A stretch of DNA of 64,000 nt, taken from assembly GCA_030704615.1 (NCBI GenBank), contig CM060734.1, forward strand, positions 14,508,001 to 14,572,000. The letters are read 5' to 3'. Shown here in pieces: positions 10,890 to 21,565 of this stretch; the stretch's first letter is position 1; every line of letters begins with the position of its first letter. Below the pieces are notes generated by a model that saw nothing but the letters and a program-made list of their open reading frames with translations, ran no database searches and was not told the DNA's origin. This DNA comes from Takakia lepidozioides. Lineage: Eukaryota; Streptophyta; Takakiopsida; Takakiales; Takakiaceae. Made by a program: the position numbers and the translations under genes.

Positions 10890-12160
10890 AGTGGTTGGTT
10901 GAGGTGCATGTTGCTCAAGTGTTCGTAACAATGGTGGTGAATTTGTTATACCTCCGGATGGTATCTTGTTGATGGGTTTGGACGGGCTTTGCGCTGAACT
11001 GGTGAGTAGCTTAGGGTCGTGCTTGGGTTTGTATTTTCTATGAGCCATGAGCACATTTAAGCATGAGCAGGTGCACATGATTTTTTTTTCATTCTATTTT
11101 TTAGCCATATATCTTATGACGGCATATGCAACGTGTGTACCAAATTTCAGAGCGAACAAAAGTCGTTAGGACCCAAAACCACAGTTTCTTCCCTAATTTG
11201 CACGCCAAACTTGATTTGTCTTCTACTTCCTGCACTCTTCATAGAGAGTTCTCCAATAGTGAGCGAAGAGAACACTTTTTTAAAAAATCATTTTTGTTTG
11301 GTCCAAAGTTTTGCAGGGATATAGCGGTGGGAGGGTTGAAGCCAGAGAAGAAGATTGAGCCAAAAATATTGCCACAGCGGAAGATCTGGTTGGCCATGGA
11401 GAGAAAGTCTTCTAAACAAGTCGGGGGGCTACCACGGGAATAGGTCTTCCTTGTATAACCGCGGACAATGGCGACCATTTCATGAGGACGGACTGTCCAT
11501 TTCCGAGAAGTCGGCACAGACTTCGGCTGCCCATGTTATGCCTGTAATCTATTATGTAAGTTTAATATGTTTGTATTTGGTGTTACGAGTTTTTTAATTT
11601 TTCACAAGTTGCAATTGAGAAATTGGCACAGATTTGCCGGATGCCGTATTGTTATATTCTATAAGTCTGCACAGACTCACCGATTCCCATCCCACCATGA
11701 AATGCGTTCGGCATGACTACATGGCTTCAAACACACCACCTCGATGAACGTCATACAATAGGAAAGTACCCAAAAATGTGATGGTCTTCCAATGTGTGGA
11801 CAAGGAGCAAAGACAAAATAGAAGAACGGTCGGAAAGTCAGAGACCGCTCATCGGGAAGTCGGCACAGACTTGCAAAATAGTACAAGACACTTTCTGACA
11901 AGTGGCCAATAGACGTATGGAATGTAATTTAGTGTTTTTTAAAACATGAATAGTGGAACAAAAAGCGGTGCGTGCAGAGCATAAGGCGACATCGTACGCA
12001 AATGCTCCTCATATTCCCTCGCAAAAAGACGCCTCTGACCATGTTATTCCACCCACATGCAGGGATCATTGCAAAGCATTGCACTGACCTCGTTCATACT
12101 CAAAGTAGGATAATTAATTAAGGGGCTATCAGCACTACAACGGAGACACCGAAGAAAAAT
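10890..12160. other. AT-rich non-coding stretch with repeat remnants
   Basis: No gene is supported. Near 11040-11080 there are several ATGAGC motifs like those at the ends of the large transposon, so a decayed transposon end may lie here. From 11506 to 11880 the motif AAGTCGGCACAGACTT, or close variants, occurs about four times. ORFs of 60-105 codons here show no recognisable domain. Confidence 0.5.
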
Positions 12161-13880
12161 CTAGTGTATGTGCTTGCAGTGGGTGTACCCTTCCTTGAGA
12201 TTGCGCATCTTCACAAAGTCGGGACATGTGCACTCCGGGTAAATGCCAATTGAGACGTAATAAACCTGCCCATTGGTCGCTGAGCCTGAAGTACTGATGG
12301 TGTAAACTCTTCCCATTCCCGGTTGAGGAACATCACGGAAGTTATGAATGATACCTCGCAGTGACATCGCCAATCCCACTTTCGTCCTATTAACAGCTGT
12401 CTGCTTTTTTCGGTTAAATTGCTTGCCCCATCTGCATTTGGGGTAATAGTCCCCATTCTCATGAGCTCCGAGTTGCTGGGCACCAACGTCCTCCTCCATT
12501 TCAAAAACGCGGGATATCATCCCTCAGGACCAGGCGAAACCCGGCTGCATCCAATGAGTTAACTTCATCCTGAGTCAAATCAGTTCCTGGCATCACAGGC
12601 CATACCTATGGTGGCTCAGGTCTGTCCTTTGCATCTCGGTGGACTCCCCCACGAACACACTGCTGAATATCATGAGGACAAAACTAGAACTCATGCAATT
12701 TCGGTTTTGCAAAAACTGGGTTGTAGCACATTCCAATGTACTTCGGAGCTGGAATGCCAGACGATTTTGAAGGACGGATCTGCTGCTTGTAGGGCTGCCC
12801 GCTGTCAACACAAATACCCCAACAGTGGGCGCATGACAAGTCCGTCGTTCTTGCAATATGCCAATTTGCAATGGACACTGAAGTCTCCAATACTGGTTTT
12901 CCGTATTGCCTCGGAACACTGTTGTAGTTGGCCGGTGCCATGTTGTCCTCCTCACCCAGCTGCTCCACATGCACTCGGGAGCCACCTGCACCAAAAGCCC
13001 GCCTCGGTCGAGTCCGCATGTTCATATCCGCCCGCCGTGAATGCTGATCCTCCTCCTCGTCCAGATTGTGGACGAATATCTTATTCTTTGTAGTGCGTGT
13101 GAAAAGGTCACCTTCCAAACCGTCCGCACGGTTATGCAGTGGTGTGCTAACCACAAATGTCTTCAGAGCTTCCGCCATTTTGTTTGGGTCACTTGACTTC
13201 CATGCCGCACGCACCAGCAAATCCTCTCGGCTGGGTCCAACTCCTTTTCTGCCCCCATTAAGGAACAAACGGTACCCGGATGTCTACAAGCACGCACGCA
13301 TGATATCATGTTGTGTTGTCTTATACAAGTCCGACTTCACCGAGCCACTTCCTGCTTGCCAGTTCGCGTGTATCGATTCAGACATATTCACATTGAGCAT
13401 GTCCGCGTTCTCCTCCAAACTGTCCCTGAAACACACGATACAACTTGTAATATGAGAGTCGGCACAGACTTACAGGTGCCCAAAAACCCCCAATGCACAT
13501 ACATGCCAAAGTGGACTATTTAGTTATACAGACGGATTGGGAAGTCGGCACAGAATTACGGATGTACTTGGGCATAAAAACGGAATAAACATACTGGAAA
13601 GTCATCACAGACTTCCCTGTCTGTACTCCGCTACCTGCGAGCCGGACATGGGAAGTCTGCACACACTTACAAAGATTTATGGACAGAGAATCCAAAAAGC
13701 ACAGTGGTAAGTCGGCACAGACTTCCCTGTCTGCCCTCACAAGTATGGACATGGGAAGTCTGCACAGACTCAGAGAGTTGGCTGGGCATACACTCGCAAT
13801 AACACACTGATAAGTTGGCACAGACGTCCCGTTCAGCACACAAGTCCGACATGGGAAGGCTGCACAGACTTGCACGGGTT
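11506..13880. repeat. AAGTCGGCACAGACTT imperfect palindromes on both sides of a transposase fragment
   Basis: Copies lie near 11508, 11620, 11662 and 11858 on one side, and near 13452, 13541, 13597, 13650, 13708, 13757, 13812 and 13858 on the other. The motif reads AAGTC, six bases, GACTT, an imperfect inverted repeat. In the right block the spacing is about 50 bases. The fragment at 12161-13268 lies between the two blocks, as expected of subterminal transposase-binding sites; that role is inferred. Confidence 0.65.
12161..13268 (-). pseudogene. Broken copy of transposase exon 2 (SWIM part)
   Basis: The minus strand encodes a diverged version of exon 2 of the intact transposase. Reading from 13268: LVRAAWKSSDPNKMAEAL matches its MLMRTASRSKNPRKWAAAL; a block near 12690 reads FCPHDIQQCV like FCRHDIMTCV but with a TAG replacing the tryptophan codon before it. 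Near 12200-12170 a complete SWIM motif remains (CTCPDF then HCKH). Frame changes occur around 12530-12690. No exon 1 is attached on this strand. It belongs to a different subfamily from the copy at 9071, judging by sequence distance and opposite orientation. Confidence 0.75.
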
Positions 13881-14057
13881 TGTGGGTACAGAATCGCAAT
13901 AGCTGTAGAATAAAACTATAATCAACCCTAAAGAAAAGGATCAATCAGTCTAGAGTTCGTTCGTTGGGGAAAGCACTATACGACTAATACATAATGATGC
14001 CCTGCTACTCTATTTCTCTTCATTCTCCCCTCTGAAGACGTTCTACCATTACTTACC

Positions 14058-14345
14058 TCAATCTATAGCAACTAAGATCCTACCAGTTTCAATGATACTT
14101 CCTCCACTCTCTATCAACTCTGTCCCATTGTATGAGATCAAATACCATTGCTCATCTACTACTCTTCTCCAGTAATCTCTCTGATACAAGGTCAACAGCT
14201 CTCGATACCATCCTTTATTTACCAACCATAAATTGATTATCTCTCTGTCACTACATTGCAATCTTTTAAAAATATCTAGCGACAGACTATTAGGCAGTCC
14301 AGTAATTAGTTCTACAGGATATGCTATCCGTTCTTTTCCACACAT
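14058..14345 (-). CDS. Small F-box-like protein
   Basis: ORF of 95 codons from ATG at 14345. The first half reads ELITGLPNSLSLDIFKRLQC then WLVNKGWYREL. This fits the F-box pattern (LPxxLSxxIFxxL, then V..WY), which usually binds SKP1 in ubiquitin ligases. The tail is short and without kelch or leucine-rich repeats. It is the first of three neighbouring, similar ORFs on this strand. No intron or promoter is evident. The F-box call rests on pattern only and could be wrong; a repeat-derived ORF is the main alternative. Confidence 0.45.
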   Translation of the reverse strand: MCGKERIAYPVELITGLPNSLSLDIFKRLQCSDREIINLWLVNKGWYRELLTLYQRDYWRRVVDEQWYLISYNGTELIESGGSIIETGRILVAID

Positions 14346-14361
14346 CACTATTGATCACTCT

Positions 14362-14670
14362 TTACCACCAATTCTGTTTCTCTAGTTGCTCCAGGGATTT
14401 TCCCTCACCAAAATTATGATTCCATTCTCTCATAAGTTCAGGATAGCCTTCAAATGGTCGATACCACTTCTGCAACCAATTGTGCTTCCAATAACAACTC
14501 CTGTATAGGATGGATATCTCTCTATACCATCCTGTATTGACTAATTGCAATAAGAATACTTCTTTATCGCTACAACAAAGCTTCTGAAAGATTATTATCG
14601 ATAAATGATCTGGTAATCCAGTGATCAACTCTGATACTTCTTTTATTCCTTCATCATTGCTTTCTGCCAT
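14362..14670 (-). CDS. Small F-box-like protein
   Basis: ORF of 102 codons from ATG at 14670 (MAESNDEGIKEVSELITGLP). It is a paralogue of the ORF 17 bases downstream: GLPDHLSIIIFQKLCC and LQLVNTGWYREIS align with GLPNSLSLDIFKRLQC and LWLVNKGWYREL. Both continue with a Trp/Tyr-rich stretch (SCYWKHNW here, RDYWRRVV there). The tandem arrangement suggests local duplication. Function as an F-box adaptor is an inference from the pattern. Confidence 0.5.
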   Translation of the reverse strand: MAESNDEGIKEVSELITGLPDHLSIIIFQKLCCSDKEVFLLQLVNTGWYREISILYRSCYWKHNWLQKWYRPFEGYPELMREWNHNFGEGKSLEQLEKQNWW

Positions 14671-14705
14671 ACAAATGATTTTACTTCACTGTTGTGATCC
14701 TACCA

Positions 14706-14807
14706 TTAATCCAATTGAAGACTCCCTATCTTCGTTTCCTTAATCTGCTCCTTCTTGAGCTTTGGATATCCACCTATCGATATTTCTCTTGGTAGACCAG
14801 AAACTAA
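14706..14807 (-). pseudogene. Third F-box-like ORF, split by the large transposon
   Basis: Minus-strand codons 14807-14706 read LVSGLPREISI, then a short tail that is shifted relative to the two paralogues. The matching start of the box lies on the other side of the transposon at 29263-29300, where the minus strand ends in ELVS. The 8-bp target duplication GAAACTAA encodes LVS on this strand, so the insertion point falls inside the GLP box. A TGA already sits just before ELVS on the right side, so the ORF may have been dead before insertion. Confidence 0.6.
14800..14807. repeat. Left 8-bp target-site duplication (GAAACTAA)
   Basis: GAAACTAA directly precedes the left inverted end at 14808 and recurs at 29263-29270 directly after the right inverted end. 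Outer flanks beyond the duplication differ, and the flanks rejoin the F-box-like box when the element is ignored. Eight bases suits several superfamilies and is close to the usual nine of Mutator-like elements. Confidence 0.85.
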
Positions 14808-14890
14808 GGGGGCTGCTATTTCATGAGCGGCATGAGCATGAGCGGAAAAAAAAAAAGCATGAGCAGACCATTGTGAGTCCACGGAAATAG
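14808..14890. repeat. Left terminal inverted repeat with ATGAGC motifs
   Basis: Begins GGGGGCTGCTATTTCATGAG and continues with CGGCATGAGCATGAGCGG, a run of A, then GCATGAGCAG. The ATGAGC motif occurs four times in about 60 bases. The right end carries the same motif in inverted orientation, in denser tandem form. Confidence 0.8.
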
Positions 14891-15028
14891 GGTTAGGAGG
14901 CACGGAAATAGGGTCATGTGAAGTTGGAATGTGGCACCAGTGGACTTGAAATGCAACATTTTATTGCAAATTTTGTGGCAAGCCACGTCTATACAAGTGT
15001 GTTCTAACTGTCATAGCCGGAATGGGCA

Positions 15029-15488
15029 CTACTCTCCTACACCCTCCGAGGAACTTGCCCCACCTTCTTCCTCATCCCCCTCATCCCCCTCATCCTCCGA
15101 GCTATGTGATGCATCAGTTCCACTATGCCTCTCAAAAATCCCGTCCTCTCCTTGGGGGACTGTCCACCTCACCTCCTGGGAATCTTCTGCGTCTTCTCCC
15201 CCACTTTCCTCAGCAGAACCCAACACAAATCTACGAGCCCGACGGGCTCTAATAGCTGCTGCCTCCTCCCTCATCTTCATTTTCTTGAGGCTTGCCTCGT
15301 CTAAAATCTGCTGTACACGACTACGTTCGGAACACCTCCTAATGGACACCGAAGCAAGCCGGGCAGCATAAGTAGGAAGGATGTACTCCCTTTCTGGACT
15401 AGGCATGAAATCCCCCCTGGCAAAAAAAGGCACGTTCCTCCTGCCCATGAACTCCGGTGTAGACGTCCCTCCGGCAGTACTTGGCATC
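15029..15488 (-). CDS. Last exon (10) of the ParB-methyltransferase gene
   Basis: Starts after an acceptor near 15489 (CTGTAG|GATGCC) so that the split glutamate codon is completed. It encodes a basic helical stretch (EASLKKMKMREEAAAIRARR) and ends in a long Glu/Asp/Ser tail before the stop at 15029-15031. No catalytic motif is visible. The tail may be disordered. The gene ends about 220 bases from the left transposon end. Confidence 0.7.
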
Positions 15489-18400
15489 CTACAGTAAGAA
15501 CAAATCCACTTGAAGAATGTCAATACCAGCACAACCAGAAAGGGTTTTCAATGAAATAAGAGAGCGGAGGGAGGTGCCTCACAAAATCTGGAGGCAACTT
15601 ACAATGCCACCACTCACTCGTAAACCGGGGGCTCCTCGGCCTCGATCCCAACTTCCTCCCCCTGCTCCTTCTCGGATTTTTCCTCATCCTCCGAGGATGC
15701 CTCTTCCTCTTTCGGCAGACGTTCAGCCGCTGCAAGTTCCGAGTTGTGGAGGGCAGTATCTGGCTCGAAGGCGAACACATGCCTGTCGGACAACGTCCCT
15801 GCCCACATTGAAGCACCTGAGGAACAAAGCGGGCGGTTAATAGCTTGCGGCATGCAATTGCAATGGGGCCAGGGGACAAACTGAGCACGTGAAGGCTTAC
15901 CCGTGCCGCATGTGAGGTCCAGAATCCGCCCTTGGACATCCGAGCACGTCTCCATGAGGGTTTGGATGAAAGCAGGGCTCCGGGTCCGGCTGTACCGCCA
16001 CGGTTTGCCTGTCTTTGTGTCCTTCGGCATACTAGAGTGGGGCACATAGTTGTAGAGGACATCGTAGGTTACAGGGTCCACAGCGGCATCAACAAGACGA
16101 CCGTCGTTGCGGAATTTGAACGTAGACCCTCTCTTCACAAAGCAATATGCCTCAAACACCAATGTCTGCACATCCAACAAAGAAGGGATCAATTCCAGGG
16201 TCTACTTAACATACACCACAATATGAAGTGAATGCAATAGATTGATAACTTACACTTTGGCCCTCTGTTCGCAACCCCTGCGTACTGATGCAGAACCATT
16301 TTCTGAGGAGGACCGGGGTGACACTTTTCGGTGTCCACCTTGCCACCGCATTCTCTGTGGTCTTCCCTCTCGTGGCAAGGACAACCACACATCCACCGTC
16401 ATCCAGAAGCATCCCCGCCAGCCCAAACCCGGCTTTCCAGTAGTCCTCAGTAAACCTGTTCCAGGTGGGCACACCATCCAGGCCCTCCAGCAGCTCCCCA
16501 TCTGGAATGTCGAGGAGAATCATGTCGCAAGCTCTCTCCACCTCAACCCCCCCCCGAGTGCTCTTGCAATTCGTGCTCACAGCCGTGAAGAATTCCATCA
16601 TGGCTTCAAAACCAGGGGTGTCTTTAGGCTCTGTACCGGCAGCCCTCTTCTTGGCTTTCCCCTTCTGCTCCGCCAGAGACTTGTTGTGTGCCACCTTCTT
16701 CGCCCTGGCAGCGAGAGCGTCAAGGAAGCTCTCATTGACGCATTGGATGATGGTTGGAGGTTCTAGCTTTGGCCTGTGCGTAAACGTCACCGCCGAATAC
16801 CGCCGTGTAGGCTCGCCCTCAAATGCCAACTTCTTGGCAGAGCCAGTCCCACTCCGAACTGACTTGGGAACCCGGACGACCGGTGACTGGGTAGGAGCAA
16901 CAGCAGTCGCAGGACCTTGAACAAAATCGGCGTCGGAGTCACTCTCTTGGGTCCCCTCCTGCGCCTCCTCCGATGCCCCGATGGTTTTCTTCTTTTTGGG
17001 TGTTACTGCAGTCACCTGTTTCCTTGTCCTTTTCCTTTGACCTTTACTCTTCTCATGCAATTTCTCCTGAATTCCTGCCTGAGCAAGCTCTGCCGCTTTC
17101 CTGGAGTTCGCAAGCGCTTTTGCCTCTTTTGCACCCAACGGAGGCAGCGGAGCCCGGTTTCGTCGGAATTCAGCATCCAGCTTCAATTGAAACTCGGATG
17201 GGTCGAGCGAGCCGGGCGGAAGGTCCACATACCAAGGGCAATCACGCAAATGTTCCAGATGCCACTCCTTCACAATATCGTCAGTGTACATGGAGTCAGC
17301 CCCAGGGTTCCTCCATGCCAGGAAGAATGGTGGCTCGAAAGACAGATGACCTTTCTCCAAAAGGGAGAACTTACAGTACCTGCATTCATGAAAAACACAA
17401 TGAGGTCCGAAAATGGCTAAGTCCCTGAACGGCAATAGGGCCTACAACTGGAATATGGCGCCGAATTTCCACTTCAGGGCCACCCAGTCTAGGGACTTAG
17501 CCCGAAAATGGCTAAGTCCCTGAACGGCAATACGGCCTGGAACTGGAAAATGGCGCCGAATTTCCAGTTCCGGGCCAGCCACCCTAGGGACTTAGCCCGA
17601 AAATGGCTAAGTCCCTGGACGGCAATAGGGCCTAGAACTGGAAAACGGCGCCGAATTTCCAGTTCCGGGCCAGCCACACTAGGGACTTAGCCCGAAAATG
17701 GCTAAGTCCCTGGACGGCAATAGGGCCTAGAACTGGAAAACGGCGCCGAATTTCCAGTTCCTGGCCAGCCACCGTAGGGACTTAGACCGAAAATGGCTAA
17801 GTCCCTGGACGGCAATAGGGCCTGGAACTGGAATATGGCGCCGAATTTCCACTTCAGGGCCAGCCAGTCTAGGGACTTAGCCCGAAAATGGCTAAGTCCC
17901 TGAACGGCAATACGGCCTGGAACTGGAAAAGGGCGCCGAATTTCCAGTTCAGGGCCAGCCAGTCTAGGGACTTAGCCCGAAAATGGCTAAGTCCCTGGAC
18001 GGCAATAGGGCCTAGAACTGGAAAACGGCGCCGAATTTCCAGTTGCGGGCCAGCCACACTAGGGACTTAGGCCGAAAATGGCTAAGTCCCTGAACGGCAA
18101 TAGGGCCTAAAACTGGAATATGGCGCCGAATTTCCACTTCAGGGCCAGCCAGTCTAGGGACTTAGGCCGAAAATGGCTAAGTCCCTGAACGGCAATAGGG
18201 CCTGGAACTGGAAAATGGCGCCGAATTTCCAGTTCCGGGCCAGCCAGTCTAGGGACTTAGCCATTTTCGGAGCCCTGACTGGAAATTCGGCGCCATTTTC
18301 CCTAACACCACTTGAGGCCTCTAACATCCTGAAATGCCAGGACTTGAAAGAAAGGCAGCGCGTATGTACCTGTACAGAAGGCGCATTGCTGCTTTGTCCG

Positions 18401-21400
18401 CGTTCGGCTGGTCGGTGAACTCGTGGCTCCGGCGAGCATCTGCTATCTCCCGAAAGAATAGGTTGGTTTTGTAGAGCAGAAAGTACCTCGTCACATAGTC
18501 ACGTAGGCTCTCTGCTGCAGGAGATATCTCCATCTTGAACTGATGTGCTTGTGTGTCCAGCTGCTCTTGCGCATTCGTCGTCACCTGTGGAGATTGTCCA
18601 TCAGATCGCTTTCCTCAAAAAATACAATGAATCCACCCCCTACTAGAGTAGAAGCCCCAAACGAAGCGTGGGGAAGTACCTGAAACCACCATGTCATGCG
18701 GTTCATCCACATGTCGAATGTGGGGTCAGAGAGTTTGTCCGGTTTGGGGAAGCTCCACATGTCCCTGGTACTTTGGGAACCATTCCAGATTTGGAGCCAC
18801 CGGGTCTGTCCAACCACCCAGCATATTCGTAAGCGCCAAACACCACAAAAAGGAGTTGTTGCCACCACAATTTGGTTAAGAATGTATCACCTTTTCTGTT
18901 GCATCCACACAGGATGTGGCTAGACGATGGAGCTTCTCCAATGTCATCGTGGGCTTCAGAGCGCGAGAGTAGTGCTTCCCCACCTCCACCAGAAAGTCGG
19001 CACCAAGGGCGGGATCAGCTATGGCCACGTACTTTACCATCCGCGACTTGTACTTTATGCGGGCCCTCACCTCCGCAGCTTTGACATACGATTCGAGTTC
19101 CGGGAGGGTTGGATTCTTCTCCTCTGACTCCATGTAGAACCTCCGCGCATGTGCCAAATCCTGCTGTATTTTCGTCTGTCAAGAATGCGCACATAAGATT
19201 AGAGATCCTGCTCAACACAATTTCTTCTATTGGGGGAGGAGAGACAGATTAGCTCAACAAAACTGTCAGGAGCTTTACCCGAAATATGTAGTCCACCATG
19301 GCGTCGACGCTCAGCCTATACCAGGTTCTGTCTGCCTTTGCCTCCGACTTGCGCAGGAGGTCGGCACTGAGGGAATTGGCAAACTCTTGCACCCCCTGCT
19401 TCCCGACATCCTTCACTCGGAAGAGCATATGGGACAAGTTGGTGGCAATGAAGGCATTCTCAGTCACCCTGCAGTGCCACATTTCCATCAAACAATACTG
19501 AAATGGGAATTTTCATCATATATGAGGATTCGCAATGAAATGACTTCCAAATTCAAAGTCCAAAAGCGAGAGGGGTTGTAGCTTACGAGTTGATGTCGGC
19601 CATTGCAGCTTTGAGAAGACTGCGATCTTTGGGCCCCGCAACCTTCAGCACAACACAATCGACGGCGAAATGCCAATCGAGATCGTTGGGGTGGGCTTGG
19701 GCAATGTGCTCCATCCATGCCAGGAGGCGATGATTGCCGTCCCACACGTAGAACATCTTACCGGACATGTGCTGGAAAAGAGGATCACTAGCAATCGATC
19801 TCTCGAACTCCTCATTTCGCGTTTGCCAATGGGGACCCCATTTGTCCACCTCATCGGAAGTGTGGGCACGGGAAGCTCCGTGGTCGTTCTCAATGGAAAC
19901 GTAAAAGGCGGCAGACCCCATTCGATATCCATCCCGGAAAGAGAATTTCAGCTTGTCGATATCGCCTGGGAGGGCAGGTCTCACCACCTGCAATGACACC
20001 AAGCGGCAAAGGGGAATTCGAAGCTTGGCCGGGTACACCATGCCCCCCAGCACCCTGCCAATGTTGCTGTGGGTTGCCTCCAACATCTTGGCAGCGGCCA
20101 ACTTCATATCCGCCTCAGACATGACGTCTGCTGCAGAGGGGTTTTCCGGCAGCCCACCAGGACCGCCAAATCCAGCCTGTATGCTCCGGGTTTGGGGCCT
20201 GGGGATGTCCGGGAGGATGTCATCCTGGTCAGAAACCTCCATGTCGTCCTCCTCAACAGGGTCAGCCACCTGCGAAACCACCTCCAGCACTCTCGTCGTC
20301 TCTACTGCCCTCTCCCTGGCTTCACCTCGAACTTGCACAATCCGTGCTCTTTCAGGTGTTCTTTCCTCTCCTCCACTCTCCACCGTATGGGTAATTGCGG
20401 GGGCTGCTCTTGCCCGCGATGGTCTAACCGGTGTGCTACTGCCTCTCTGTGGTGTCTTGTAGGGATCCACCGTCTCTGTGGGTCCCTCGCTTACATTGGC
20501 ATCTGTCATTTGGGCACCCCTGGCCTCTTCAGCTGCCTTTTGTCTTTCCTCCTGGCTAGCATTCTGTCTCGTCTGTTCTTTTGCCCTCTCTTTTGCCCTC
20601 TCACGGGCTTTCTGTTTCTTACTAGGGCTAGCAGCAGGGGAGCCCTCCAGGACGACCACCTTTGATTGAGGCGAACTGACACCCTCGCGCGCACTGCTCA
20701 CTCCCCCTCTCCGCAGCCCGTGACTGCTCTCTCGCCGGGGATTGCATGTGCTTAGCTTTCTTCTTTTTCTTTGCGTGGGCGGGCCCTACTGCATGTGCAT
20801 GAACAACCTCCATTGCCGGATCTGCTGTCCTCATGTCCTCACGCCCTTCACCTGCCATGCCGCCTGCACCAACCTCCCCAATGCCTACTCTGTCGTAATC
20901 TCGTTGCAAGTCCTCCCGTCCACCAACAAAAGGTTTAAGTTTGCCCTCTCGCCCCAAGTTGGGCGATTCAAACATGCGATGAGTTGGAGCTGTCGATGAT
21001 ACCACCAGCGTGCCGGGCTCGTCGTCACTCTGTCATTGACAAAAATCGTGAAAACCAACATCGGTGCAAAAAGCAGCATCGCAACGAGCAGCGCAACCAC
21101 CATAGCAACAATCATGTAGCAAAAATGAAAACATAACAAGTTTAGGAAGTATGGAGAGCCATGCAACAACAATGAAAACAAATGCAACCATTGCCTAAGA
21201 ATGACATGCACAAGCAGCCTTCTCCAGAGCTGCCGGATTTGCACACGCATTGCAAACAATCTAAGGTTCACTCAACTATCTAAAGTTCACTCATACAGCA
21301 AAGCCAGGATGAAGATGCAAAAACAAAGCGAGGTAACAAAGCGAAAGCAAAAAATAAATCGAACAAACCGAAAGCAGAAGTGGCTTGCCTGAGAGTACTC

Positions 21401-21565
21401 GGCTTCAGTTGGCGCAGGTTGTGAGCAAGACACTGGAATCTCCTGCTGGAGCTTCAGTTTGGCCATGCGAGAGATTGGCCGTCGTCCGTAGTACAGAGCT
21501 TTCAACTTCCGCCGCGGTCTGGATGTGAGGTCTCTCTCAGGAGAGCCACGCCCTTCAGGCGGCAT
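15029..21565 (-). CDS. ParB/Srx-like domain fused to an N6/N4-type DNA methyltransferase
   Basis: Ten exons can be traced by GT-AG sites (one GC donor): 21565-21389, 21029-19587, 19468-19279, 19175-18891, 18805-18680, 18584-18370, 17379-16254, 16165-15901, 15816-15618, 15488-15029. Phases agree throughout and give about 1494 codons if one base is removed from a G run near 20702-20708. Order: charged N terminus, ParB/sulfiredoxin-like domain in exon 2 (SGKMFYVWDGNHRLLAWM at about 19760-19710), helical exons, a Lys-rich linker, methyltransferase motif IV-like ILLDIPDGEL (about 16520-16490), then motif I LDLTCGTGAS across intron 8 and HVFAFEPD, and an acidic tail. ParB fused ahead of a beta-order methyltransferase is known in bacteria and phages; the DNA base modified here is unknown. 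DIPD departs from the usual DPPY, so activity is uncertain. A transposon gene by position. Confidence 0.78.
15618..16165 (-). CDS. Exons 8 and 9: methyltransferase motif I and following strand
   Basis: Exon 8 (16165-15901) ends within the S-adenosylmethionine-binding motif: GRILDLTCGTG. The 84-bp intron (15900-15817, GTAAGC...CTCAG) splits the glycine codon. Exon 9 (15816-15618) continues GASMWAGTLSDRHVFAFEPD, giving the loop and the acidic residue at the end of strand 2. This matches the C-terminal half of methyltransferases in which motif IV precedes motif I. An acidic linker follows and ends at a GTGAGT donor. Confidence 0.78.
16254..17379 (-). CDS. Exon 7: linker and methyltransferase motif IV region
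   Basis: The acceptor near 17380 (ATGCAG|GTACTG) is at the same place as in the pseudogene at 2850. The exon starts YCKFSLLEKGHL, runs through a Lys/Arg-rich linker (KGQRKRTRK, TPKKKKTIG) that may be a nuclear signal, and then VERACDMILLDIPDGELLEG and AGMLLDDGGCVVVLATRG. These fit the motif IV and V strands of N6/N4 methyltransferases, with DIPD (16511-16500) in place of DPPY. It ends CAAAGT|GTAAGT. Confidence 0.75.
17405..18270. repeat. Tandem array of about nine 94-bp palindromic units inside intron 6
   Basis: Each unit contains GGGACTTAGCCCGAAAATGG followed by CTAAGTCCCTGAACGGCAAT, and AACTGGAAAATGGCGCCGAA followed by TTTCCAGTTC, that is two nested palindromes (GGGACTTAG/CTAAGTCCC and ACTGGAAA/TTTCCAGT around GGCGCC). 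Spacing is 94-95 bp. The array fills most of the roughly 990-base intron 6; the corresponding intron of the pseudogene at 942-3365 is only about 140 bases and has no array. The same monomer recurs at 28735-28870. Confidence 0.9.
19587..21029 (-). CDS. Exon 2: charged region and ParB/Srx-like domain
   Basis: Starts after an acceptor (GACAG|AGTGACGAC). The first part is Lys/Arg/Glu-rich and probably disordered. A five-G run at about 20702-20708 shifts the frame by one base; with four G the frame is continuous. From about 20050 to 19700 it encodes LRIPLCRLVSLQVVRP, AAFYVSIEND and GKMFYVWDGNHRLLAWM. This is the pattern of the ParB/sulfiredoxin fold, where the DGxHR loop binds nucleotide or phosphate. 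DGNHR lies at 19741-19727. The alternative, a domain merely resembling ParB, cannot be excluded without a structure search. Confidence 0.72.

Noticed and set aside
11126-11443. Plus-strand ORF of 105 codons
   Set aside because: Composition looks like translated AT-rich non-coding DNA; no motif or homologue in the window.
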